64,000 nt of DNA from Oxalobacteraceae bacterium (GTDB lineage: Bacteria > Pseudomonadota > Gammaproteobacteria > Burkholderiales > Burkholderiaceae_D), in the NCBI GenBank assembly GCA_947448025.1, contig CANFLV010000019.1:1-64000 (forward strand), given 5' to 3'. Of the stretch, positions 54,062 to 61,733 are shown piece by piece. The position numbers were made by a program, and so were the translations under genes. Every line of letters starts with the position of its first letter. The first letter of the stretch is position 1. The notes beneath the pieces are model-generated. The model was not told where the DNA came from and ran no database searches. It saw only the letters and a list, made by a program, of their open reading frames with translations.

Positions 54062-55593
54062 CGCAAAAATTGCAGCTGCAATTACACCTCACCGGCATGC
54101 CGGGGCTGGATCAATTGCTCGGCGGCGGCTTGCCCAGGCTATCGTTCAATGTCATCAGCGGCGAGCCCGGCAGCGGCAAAAGCATCTTCGCCCAGCAAAT
54201 CATGTTTCACCTGGCCACGCCGCAGCAGCCGGCACTGTTCTTTTCCGCCATGGGTGAGCCACCCGTAAAGATGCTACGTTACCAGCAGCAGTTTGATTTT
54301 TTTGACATCGACAAAGTCGATAGCGCCATCCGATTTATTGACCTGTCGGCGGATATGGAGGGTGGCGATTACGACAGAATTCTGCTGAAGATACTCGCAG
54401 AAGTGCATTTGTATGCGCCAACACTGGTGTTCATCGACTCCTTTCGTTCCTTCATGCATGCGGGCAGCGAAGACGAACGACACACAGCGAGGCTGCAGCT
54501 CTTCGTGCAGCGACTGGCCTTGCACATGACGGGCTGGGATGCGACGACCTTTTTGATCGGCGAACATGAGCTCGATAAGCGCGACAAGAATCCGGTCTTC
54601 ACGATCGCCGACGGGGTCTTCTGGCTCTCGCAAAATCTTTACCGTAACGCCATCGTGCGCAAGATACGCATCCTGAAAATGCGTGGCCTGGCGCAAACGC
54701 CGGGCTTGCATACCTTTCGCATCAGTACCCGGGGCATCGAAATTTTCCCGCGCGCGATCACACCGAGGGACCCACTGCATCCACTGTTGAAGACGCCGCC
54801 GACGGAATTGACGCGACTGTCGCTCGGTGTGCCTGAGCTGGACGCCATGCTGGGCGGTGGCTTACCCATCGGTTATTCGATGCTGCTGGTCGGCCCCTCC
54901 GGTTCAGGCAAGACCTTGCTGGCGACCCAGTTCCTGGTGGAAGGCGCACGCAGGGGAGATGCGGGCGTCATCGCCCTGTTTGAAAAAAATCCTTTTCAGC
55001 TGCTCAACGATCCACTGACCAGGCTGGTGCGCGATGGTCAGGTCGGCATCCTCAACATGCGCGCTCTGGATCTGTCCATCGATGAAACCTTGTACGAACT
55101 CGTAAAGATGATTCATGCGCGGCAGGCCAAGCGCATCGTCTTCGATTCACTGTCAGCGTTCGAGCTGGCGCTGGCGCCGGAGTTTCGCGAAGACTTTCGC
55201 GAGTCCCTGTATCGCATGATTACCGTGCTCACCGAGAAGGGCGTGACCGTCATGATGACGACCGAACTCGAAGACCGCTACGGCGAATTGCGCTTCAGTC
55301 CCTACGGCAGCGCTTTTCTTGCCGACGCTATCGTGATGCAACGCTATTTTGAAATGGCGGGGCAACTTAAGACCTTGATCTCGGTCGTAAAGCTTCGAGG
55401 CAGTGTGCACAGCCGGGATTTGCGCTTGTTTGAAATCAATGCCGATGGCTTCAAAATAGGCGACCACGCTTTGCCCTTTGCAAAACTGCTGACTGGCTCA
55501 TCGATACCCGGCCGGGGCGATGCCAGCATGCTGATAGATTTTTTAAGTGATACTGCCGATGGTCCGCAAAGCTCGCTATTCGATGAGAAATGA
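54058..55593 (+). CDS. KaiC-like double-domain ATPase, copy 1
   Basis: The 511-residue protein has two RecA/KaiC domains. The first has Walker A GEPGSGKS (35-42) and Walker B LVFID (123-127). The second has GPSGSGKT (279-286) and RIVFD (359-363). KaiC's catalytic Glu pair is changed: SAMGEPP in domain 1 and FEK (309-310) in domain 2, keeping one Glu each. The autophosphorylation pair Ser431-Thr432 of clock KaiC aligns with Ala419-Phe420, so the clock phosphorylation cycle is not expected. No kaiA or kaiB is present. Genes on both sides overlap it, one encoding a cyclic-di-GMP enzyme, so an ATP-dependent signalling switch is the likely role. Confidence 0.88.
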   Translation: MTQKLQLQLHLTGMPGLDQLLGGGLPRLSFNVISGEPGSGKSIFAQQIMFHLATPQQPALFFSAMGEPPVKMLRYQQQFDFFDIDKVDSAIRFIDLSADMEGGDYDRILLKILAEVHLYAPTLVFIDSFRSFMHAGSEDERHTARLQLFVQRLALHMTGWDATTFLIGEHELDKRDKNPVFTIADGVFWLSQNLYRNAIVRKIRILKMRGLAQTPGLHTFRISTRGIEIFPRAITPRDPLHPLLKTPPTELTRLSLGVPELDAMLGGGLPIGYSMLLVGPSGSGKTLLATQFLVEGARRGDAGVIALFEKNPFQLLNDPLTRLVRDGQVGILNMRALDLSIDETLYELVKMIHARQAKRIVFDSLSAFELALAPEFREDFRESLYRMITVLTEKGVTVMMTTELEDRYGELRFSPYGSAFLADAIVMQRYFEMAGQLKTLISVVKLRGSVHSRDLRLFEINADGFKIGDHALPFAKLLTGSSIPGRGDASMLIDFLSDTADGPQSSLFDEK

Positions 55594-57046
55594 ATTGTTT
55601 TGCGCGGGAATTCAGAGCGAATTCATGCTGGAAATGCTGCGCGAAGTGGACGTCTTGAAGCATGAAAAACAGGCGCTCGAGATACTCATTGCGCAGCTGC
55701 GCGAAGCCAATGAGAACCTCTTGTGCGCCAAGCTGGAGATTTCACATCTCGCACACCATGATTTTCTTACGAACCTGCCGAACCGGGTGCAGCTTAACGA
55801 GCGGCTGACACAGGCGACCGCACTGGCCTTTCGCAAGCAGCGCAAGCTGGCCGTGCTGTTCCTCGATCTTGACCGCTTCAAGAGCATCAATGATTCCCTT
55901 GGCCATACGGTAGGCGATAAATTATTGCAAGGCGTCGCCCAGCGTTTGCGTGATTGCGTGCGCACCTCCGACACCGTCAGCCGCCAGGGCGGTGATGAGT
56001 TCGTCATCCTGCTGGCCGAACTCGAGCATGAAGATGACGCCGCGCGCATCGCAGAAAAAATCCTCGTGGCGCTGTCCTTGCCATTCGCGGTGTGCGAGCA
56101 CACGATTTATGTCTCCACCAGCATTGGCATCAGCGTCTATCCGACCGACAGCATGCAGGCAGACGACCTGATCAAGCATGCCGACACGGCGATGTATCAC
56201 GCCAAGGAAAACGGCCGCTGCCAATTCGAATTCTTCAAGCCGGAAATGAACCTGATCGCTGTCGAGCGCCAGACGGTCGAAGCCGATTTACGCGCGGCAT
56301 TGGCCGGCGAGGAATTCCGCCTGTTTTACCAGCCGAAGGTGAATCTGGAAAGTGGCGCCATTACCGGCGCAGAAGCGCTCATACGCTGGCGCCACACGCA
56401 GCGCGGTCTGGTTGAACCGGATCAGTTTATTGCCGTCGCTGAAGATTCCGGACTGATCACCGGCATCGGCCGCTGGGTGCTGGGCGAAGCCTGCCGGCAG
56501 GCGCGCATCTGGCAGGAAACCGGGCACATGAACGGCCGCATCGCCGTCAATATTTCGGCGGTTGAATTTCGCCAAGGGGATTTCGTCGAGCATTTGCGCG
56601 CCATTCTCGACGATACCGGCTTCGATCCGAGCTACCTCGAACTCGAATTGACCGAGAGTGTGCTGATGAATAATGCCGTGGCGACGATCACCCTGCTGAC
56701 CCAGTTGAAAGCGCTGGGCGTGCATCTGGCGGTCGACGATTTTGGTACCGGCTATTCCAGCTTGAGCTACCTGAAGCAGTTTCCGATCGATTCGCTGAAA
56801 ATCGACCAGTCCTTCGTGCGTGACATCCTCAATGAAACTGATGATGCCGTCATCGTTGACGCGGTCATCAATATCGGCGCCAGCCTCAAGCAGCGCGTGA
56901 TCGCTGAAGGTATTGAGACCTCGGAACAGGTGAGCTTTTTGCGTAGCCATCATTGCGAGGAAGGACAGGGCTATTTTTTCAGCGTCCCGCTCGAGGCTGA
57001 GGCGTTCACGCGCCTGCTTGAACGTGGTCTGGAATTTCACCATTGA
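55583..57046 (+). CDS. GGDEF-EAL cyclic-di-GMP enzyme, copy 1
   Basis: The 487-residue cytoplasmic protein has a short N-terminal coiled coil (VLKHEKQALEILIAQLREAN), a GGDEF domain and an EAL domain. The cyclase signature SRQGGDEFVILL is intact, with an inhibitory RTSD site five residues before it. The EAL motifs EALIRWRH, NISAVEF, LELTESV, DDFGTGYSSL, KIDQSFV and EGIET are all present. By sequence it could both make and break cyclic-di-GMP. There is no PAS, receiver or membrane segment, so input must come from partners, presumably the KaiC-like protein encoded just before. ATG 55583 overlaps the kaiC stop by 11 bases; ATG 55625 is an alternative. Confidence 0.9.
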   Translation: MRNELFCAGIQSEFMLEMLREVDVLKHEKQALEILIAQLREANENLLCAKLEISHLAHHDFLTNLPNRVQLNERLTQATALAFRKQRKLAVLFLDLDRFKSINDSLGHTVGDKLLQGVAQRLRDCVRTSDTVSRQGGDEFVILLAELEHEDDAARIAEKILVALSLPFAVCEHTIYVSTSIGISVYPTDSMQADDLIKHADTAMYHAKENGRCQFEFFKPEMNLIAVERQTVEADLRAALAGEEFRLFYQPKVNLESGAITGAEALIRWRHTQRGLVEPDQFIAVAEDSGLITGIGRWVLGEACRQARIWQETGHMNGRIAVNISAVEFRQGDFVEHLRAILDDTGFDPSYLELELTESVLMNNAVATITLLTQLKALGVHLAVDDFGTGYSSLSYLKQFPIDSLKIDQSFVRDILNETDDAVIVDAVINIGASLKQRVIAEGIETSEQVSFLRSHHCEEGQGYFFSVPLEAEAFTRLLERGLEFHH

Positions 57047-57187
57047 TATTAGGCTACCTTCGCGTTGGATCAAAATCAAATGTCTGAACCAAGTCCCAAC
57101 GGCAAAGTCCACTGCTTAACAGGCGCTAATTTAACCTGAGCCACTTTTTGTGCCAGTCCGACATGTCCTTTATTCATTCGACCATCG

Positions 57188-57601
57188 ATGACTTACATGC
57201 TGCAAAACCAGATCGTGGCTCGGCTGAATTCGCAAAGTCCCGAGCATGCGCTCAAATTGACCTTGCAATTTTGGGATGTGATTGCGGCAGAGCTGACGCC
57301 CATCGTCGGGAAGGATGGTTTTGCCATGTTGTATTCCCGTTGTATCTATCTCGCTCGGGAAAGCTACCCGTGGCTGGGTCAAGATCCATCATTGTCACCG
57401 TCCGCATTACCCTTCGTTGCATTGAAAAACAGCTTTGCGCAGCGTGATATTACCGAAGCCGGCGCGGCCAGCCTGGCCTTGTTTTTGACTTTCACTGATC
57501 TCTTGGCTGTGCTGATAGGAGAGCCATTAACGAATAGATTGTTGCGGGTTTTCTGGACATCTGAACTGGAAGCTGGCAGAGATAAGGAACTTGGATCATG
57601 A
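57188..57601 (+). CDS. Small helical protein of KaiC/GGDEF-EAL cassette, copy 2
   Basis: The 137-residue protein is a paralogue of the one at 53630, sharing the YPWL and IGEPLT motifs and similar length, though most other positions differ, so the duplication is old. It is all-helical by eye, with no signal peptide. Its stop overlaps the next ATG by four bases (ATGA). It begins 141 bases after the first GGDEF-EAL gene; no terminator is seen in that gap, so both cassettes may be on one transcript. Either ATG 57188 or ATG 57197 could be the start; neither has a strong ribosome site. Function unknown. Confidence 0.72.
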   Translation: MTYMLQNQIVARLNSQSPEHALKLTLQFWDVIAAELTPIVGKDGFAMLYSRCIYLARESYPWLGQDPSLSPSALPFVALKNSFAQRDITEAGAASLALFLTFTDLLAVLIGEPLTNRLLRVFWTSELEAGRDKELGS

Positions 57602-59094
57602 GCCAACGCGTAGTGATACGGCGCCTGCCCACGGGCGTGCCGGGTCTGGATAGCCTCTTGGGCGGCGGTATTCCGGAGTTTTCATTCAATATATTGGCCG
57701 GCACGCCCGGCAGCGGTAAGACCACATTGGCGCATCAGCTGATGTTTTCGCAGTCGGATATGCATCGCCGTGCGCTGTACTTCACGGTATTGGGTGAACC
57801 ATCACTGAAGATGCTGCGCTATCAGCAGCAATTTCCTTTCTTTGACAGCAGCAAGATCGGCGATGTGGTGCGCTTCGTGAACCTGTCGGCGGAAGTCGCC
57901 GGTGGCGATTATGAGCATGTACTGACGCGCATCGTCGAGGAAGTCCGCAATTTTGCACCCGGGCTGGTGTTCGTCGATTCCTTCCGTTCCATAATGCTGA
58001 GCGGTCGCGATAATAAGCTCGAGGAGTTACCACGGCTGCAGTATTTCGTTCAGCAACTGGCCATGCAAATGACGAGCTGGCTGGCGACGACCTTCCTGGT
58101 CGGTGAATACCTGCTGCCGGAAGCCGAGTCGAGTCCGATCTTTACTATTGCCGACGGCATCCTGTGGCTGCAACAAAGCGTGCAGCGCAATGCCATGGTG
58201 CGCAAAATGCAGATCGTCAAAATTCGCGGTCAGGCACAGACACCGGGATGGCATACCTTTCGTATCAATGACGATGGCGTGCAAGTCTTCCCGCGCGCCA
58301 TACTCAGCTCGGTCAGTACCGGTGGCGAGGCCAGCGATGGCAAGCCCGGTGACAGTCGCCTGACGATGGGGAATCTGGTCCTGGATGACATGCTGGGTGG
58401 CGGTTTGCCCGCCGGTTATTCGCTGCTCGTGGTCGGACCTTCCGGCTGCGGCAAGACGATATTGGCGACCGAATTTCTGGCCGAGGGGGTGCGCGTGGGC
58501 GAGCCGGGCGTACTCGCCGCGTTTGAAAAGTTTCCAAGCCAGCTACACAGCGGCAAGCTCAATGCCTTGGTTAAAAGTGGTGCTATTGGCACCATCGATA
58601 CGCGCTCCCTCGGTCTGTCGATTGATGAGACTCTCGATGACATGACCAAGATGATCTGCAAAATGAATGCCAAGCGCGTGGTCATCGATTCCCTGTCGGG
58701 TTTCGAGCTGGCGTTGGCACCGGAATTCAGTGAGGATTTTCGGGGCTCACTGTATCGCATGATCTCGGTGCTGACCGGTTTGGGCGTGACGATACTGATG
58801 ACATCTGAGCTCGAAGACCGCTATACCGATTTGCGCTTCAGTCCCTTCGGCAACGCCTTCCTCGCGGACGCCATCATCATGCAGCGTTACATTGAGATCG
58901 CCGGCGATTTCAAGCGCGTGATTTCGGTCGTCAAAGTCCGCGCCAGCGCCCACAGCACGGCCTTGCGCCTGTATTCGATCAATGACGATGGCATCCAGAT
59001 CGGTCATTTGCTGCCACGTTACGAGGGCATTCTGTCCGGTCGGCCTTTATATACCCTGGACGAAGATTCGTCTGCTGCCGGAAGCCTCATGTAA
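57598..59094 (+). CDS. KaiC-like double-domain ATPase, copy 2
   Basis: The 498-residue protein is a paralogue of the ATPase at 54058, with two P-loops: GTPGSGKT (35-42) and GPSGCGKT (280-287), and Walker B LVFVD and RVVID. As in copy 1, domain 1 has LGEPS where clock KaiC has Glu-Glu, domain 2 keeps one Glu (310) followed by Lys, and Ala420-Phe421 replace the Ser-Thr phosphosites. The inter-domain linker (SSVSTGGEASDGKPG) and the C-terminal tail differ most between the copies, so the two may recognise different partners. The TAA stop shares a base with the next ATG (TAATG). Confidence 0.88.
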   Translation: MSQRVVIRRLPTGVPGLDSLLGGGIPEFSFNILAGTPGSGKTTLAHQLMFSQSDMHRRALYFTVLGEPSLKMLRYQQQFPFFDSSKIGDVVRFVNLSAEVAGGDYEHVLTRIVEEVRNFAPGLVFVDSFRSIMLSGRDNKLEELPRLQYFVQQLAMQMTSWLATTFLVGEYLLPEAESSPIFTIADGILWLQQSVQRNAMVRKMQIVKIRGQAQTPGWHTFRINDDGVQVFPRAILSSVSTGGEASDGKPGDSRLTMGNLVLDDMLGGGLPAGYSLLVVGPSGCGKTILATEFLAEGVRVGEPGVLAAFEKFPSQLHSGKLNALVKSGAIGTIDTRSLGLSIDETLDDMTKMICKMNAKRVVIDSLSGFELALAPEFSEDFRGSLYRMISVLTGLGVTILMTSELEDRYTDLRFSPFGNAFLADAIIMQRYIEIAGDFKRVISVVKVRASAHSTALRLYSINDDGIQIGHLLPRYEGILSGRPLYTLDEDSSAAGSLM

Positions 59095-60638
59095 TGAAAA
59101 AAAACCACCTGCTCGTCGCCATTCGCTCATCGAAACAGTTGCATCGCCATCCGACTGCGCAGCGCGAAGTACCGCTGGTCGACAGCGCGTCCCCGATCGA
59201 CATCAGGCTGATACTGGAAGCGCACATGAGTAAGCTACAGCAAGCCAATGAACATCTGGTGATCTCGGCCCTGCAGGCGCAGATGATGACCAAGGAGATC
59301 CAGAAGGCCAAGGACAGGATGGGGCACATGGCGCACCATGATTCGCTGACCAATTTGCCGAACCGGATCCTGCTCAAGGAGAGAACAGTACAGGCGCTAT
59401 CGCTGGCCAAGCGCCATCACTCGAAACTGGCTGTGCTGTTCATCGACCTCGACCGCTTCAAGACCATCAATGATTCGCTCGGTCACGCGGCCGGCGACAA
59501 ATTGCTGCAGGAAGTCGCCCAGCGCCTGCTGGATGCGATTCGCAGCACCGATACCGTCAGCCGGCAGGGCGGCGATGAATTCGTGCTGCTGCTGTCGGAA
59601 GTCATCGATGAACATGCGGTGTCGACCTTCGTTGACAAGATGTGCCGCATGCTCAATACACCATACTTCATCAATGGACAGGAACTTCATGTTGGCTGCT
59701 CGATCGGCATCAGCATGTTTCCTGAAGATGGCGATGATGCCGAAACGCTGATCGGCAATGCCGATCTGGCGATGTATCACGCAAAGAAGAGCGGACGCGA
59801 CCGCTACCATTTCTTCAAGCCAGAAATGAATGCGCGTGCTGTCGAGCGGCAAACTCTGGAAGGCGATTTGCATCGCGCCCTCAAGAATGCCGAATTTGAG
59901 ATCTATTACCAGGCGCAGTCGGGACTGGCCAGTGGCCACATCAATAGCGCTGAAGCCCTGATCCGCTGGCATCATCCGGCGCGTGGCCTGCTCATGCCGG
60001 CCATGTTCGTGCCGATCGCGGAAGAAAGCGGCGCCATCGTGCGCATCGGTCGCTGGGTGCTGCTTGAATCTTGCCGGCAGATGCAGGTCTGGCTCGTTGA
60101 CGGAATGCTGCTCGATGTTGTGGCAGTCAATATTTCAGCCTTGGAGTTTGGCCGCAATGACTTTTTACAGCATGTGCGTGATGTCTTGCGACATACCGGT
60201 TTGCCGCCACATCACCTGGAGCTGGAATTGACAGAAACTGTGCTGATGAAAGATGCCAGTGAAACCATGCGCACGCTCTCGGCATTGCATGCGATGGGTG
60301 TGCGGATTGCGATTGATGATTTCGGCACCGGTTATTCGAGCCTGAGTTACCTCAAGCAGTTCCCGGTCGATACGCTGAAGATTGACAAGTCCTTTGTCGC
60401 TGGCATTACCGACAATGACGGCGACAAGATACTCGTCGATGCCGTCATTTGCCTCGGTAAAAACCTCGGTCACCGGGTCGTCGCGGAAGGCGTTGAGACG
60501 CAGGCGCAGCTGGAATTTTTGCGCAGTCATGCCTGCCTCGAAGGCCAGGGCTATTTCCTGGGACTGCCGATGGTCGCGGAACAATTTTTACAGTCCTTGA
60601 AATTACGCGCCGAATCAGGCGTGCCTGTGCGCGCTTGA
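59094..60638 (+). CDS. GGDEF-EAL cyclic-di-GMP enzyme, copy 2
   Basis: The 514-residue paralogue of the protein at 55583 has a longer N-terminal part (about 75 residues with a coiled coil LEAHMSKLQQANEHLVISAL) that is unlike copy 1. The GGDEF domain is intact (SRQGGDEFVLLL) with the inhibitory site RSTD five residues before. The EAL domain has EALIRWHH, NISALEF, LELTETV, DDFGTGYSSL, KIDKSFV and EGVET. Both activities look possible. Strong conservation of GGDEF and EAL cores against variable N-termini suggests each enzyme is matched to its own KaiC-like partner. It is last in the duplicated array and has no clear terminator. Confidence 0.9.
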   Translation: MKKNHLLVAIRSSKQLHRHPTAQREVPLVDSASPIDIRLILEAHMSKLQQANEHLVISALQAQMMTKEIQKAKDRMGHMAHHDSLTNLPNRILLKERTVQALSLAKRHHSKLAVLFIDLDRFKTINDSLGHAAGDKLLQEVAQRLLDAIRSTDTVSRQGGDEFVLLLSEVIDEHAVSTFVDKMCRMLNTPYFINGQELHVGCSIGISMFPEDGDDAETLIGNADLAMYHAKKSGRDRYHFFKPEMNARAVERQTLEGDLHRALKNAEFEIYYQAQSGLASGHINSAEALIRWHHPARGLLMPAMFVPIAEESGAIVRIGRWVLLESCRQMQVWLVDGMLLDVVAVNISALEFGRNDFLQHVRDVLRHTGLPPHHLELELTETVLMKDASETMRTLSALHAMGVRIAIDDFGTGYSSLSYLKQFPVDTLKIDKSFVAGITDNDGDKILVDAVICLGKNLGHRVVAEGVETQAQLEFLRSHACLEGQGYFLGLPMVAEQFLQSLKLRAESGVPVRA

Positions 60639-60770
60639 CAGCCTATTAATGACGGCAAAGTCGGTCGCCATGCAATTCAGGCACTCCTGCCGGTCGCCGA
60701 CCAGTTGTGCCGGCCTGGTCGCCGTGCCTTTAACCTTGATCGTCGTGCCGACCACGCGCAAGTCTGCCAT
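60615..60770 (-). CDS. Possible small protein, 51 residues
   Basis: A frame from ATG 60770 reads MADLRVVGTTIKVKGTATRP and ends INRLSSAHRHA. I do not recognise it. It overlaps the end of the GGDEF-EAL gene by 24 bases on the opposite strand and lies before the SOS promoter. It has two Cys (QECLNC). There is no clear ribosome site, so it may be a chance frame or the remnant of an older gene. Confidence 0.25.
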   Translation of the reverse strand: MADLRVVGTTIKVKGTATRPAQLVGDRQECLNCMATDFAVINRLSSAHRHA

Positions 60771-60816
60771 GAATGGGTAGGCCAGCGACGAGATCAAGAC
60801 AGAACAATGGTTGGTG

Positions 60817-60844
60817 TTGCACCAATGAAAACTTGCTATATACT
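60817..60844 (+). promoter_or_regulatory. Promoter of the imuA-imuB-dnaE2 operon
   Basis: Candidate -35 TTGCAC (60817-60822) and -10 TATACT (60839-60844) are 16 bases apart. The -10 runs into the LexA box at 60841, so bound repressor would block polymerase. Confidence 0.65.
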
Positions 60845-60860
60845 GTATATAAACACAGTA
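60841..60860. promoter_or_regulatory. LexA (SOS) box
   Basis: TACTGTATATAAACACAGTA keeps both conserved outer arms (TACTG and CAGTA) of the proteobacterial LexA operator and its AT-rich centre. It lies 30 bases before the imuA start, as expected for this DNA-damage-inducible cassette. Confidence 0.95.
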
Positions 60861-60890
60861 CATTATATTTCAAAGAATTCGAGGTTAAGT

Positions 60891-61733
60891 GTGCAAGTCA
60901 CTGATTTAAAACAGGATCATCGCAATTCCCGGATACAGGCACTGGCGGATGCCATGCCGCATGCCCTGTGGCGCGGCAATACGTTGGGCGCGCATGCAGT
61001 ATCGGGCATCGCCACGGGTTATGCGCAGCTCAATGCGGAGTTGCCCGGCGGTGGCTGGCCACCTTCCATGTTGACCGAATTGCTGTGGGCGCAGCAAGGC
61101 GGCGGTGAATTCCGTTTGCTCGCACCGGTACTGAGCCGGCTCTCGCAGGCTGGTAAAACCATCGTCCTACTGGCGCCACCACATACGGTGTTTGCCCCCG
61201 CGCTCGCACAAGCCGGCATCGACATTTCCCAGTTACTCATCATCCACAGCGACAAACCGGCCGACCGCTTATGGGCCATCGAGCAAGTCCTCAAGAGCGC
61301 CAGCTTTGGCGCCATGCTGTGCTGGCTGCCACAGGCGCGGCCTGAACATTTACGTCGTTTGCAGCTGGCTTCGTCTGGCTGCGAAGGGCTTGCTTTTGTA
61401 TTCCGTCCGGCGGCAGCGCGCCATGAATCCTCGCCGGCACCTTTGCGTCTATCCTGCCATGCCGATCATGCTGGCACGCTCGCCATCGAAGTCTTCAAGC
61501 GCCGCGGTCCGGCGGCTGCCGCGCCGATCGTCCTGCCGGCAAATTTGCCGCCCGTGATCATGCGTGGGCTGTTTGCCGCACGCAGGTCGGGCATTGCCGT
61601 TGATATTGCTGACATCGCTGGCCTTGCACCGGGATTACCGTCCGAAGTTACTTTGTCAGGAGCCAGCCATGCTCTGGATCGCCCTATACCTGCCGCAGCT
61701 GCCGCTCGACCTCGCCACGCGTCGCTGGCCTGA
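60891..61733 (+). CDS. imuA: ImuA, SulA/RecA-like component of the SOS mutasome
   Basis: The 280-residue ImuA protein has the typical LNAELPGGGWPPSMLTELLWAQQGGGEFRLLAPVL near the N-terminus, a RecA-like fold without a Walker A motif, and a Pro/Ala-rich end. ImuA, ImuB and DnaE2 carry out mutagenic translesion synthesis after DNA damage; ImuA interacts with RecA and ImuB. GTG 60891 is taken as the start since GAGG lies six bases before it and it stands downstream of the LexA box and promoter; the open frame reaching back to 60705 would place them inside the gene. It overlaps imuB by 65 bases. Confidence 0.9.
   Translation: MQVTDLKQDHRNSRIQALADAMPHALWRGNTLGAHAVSGIATGYAQLNAELPGGGWPPSMLTELLWAQQGGGEFRLLAPVLSRLSQAGKTIVLLAPPHTVFAPALAQAGIDISQLLIIHSDKPADRLWAIEQVLKSASFGAMLCWLPQARPEHLRRLQLASSGCEGLAFVFRPAAARHESSPAPLRLSCHADHAGTLAIEVFKRRGPAAAAPIVLPANLPPVIMRGLFAARRSGIAVDIADIAGLAPGLPSEVTLSGASHALDRPIPAAAAARPRHASLA

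Noticed and set aside
53630-59094. A circadian clock locus
   Set aside because: KaiC-like genes are present twice, but there is no kaiA, kaiB or clock output kinase, and the Ser-Thr phosphosites are missing.
60705-60890. N-terminal extension of ImuA starting at 60705
   Set aside because: It would place the LexA box, the -10 and the GAGG ribosome site inside the gene; the extension has no ImuA similarity.
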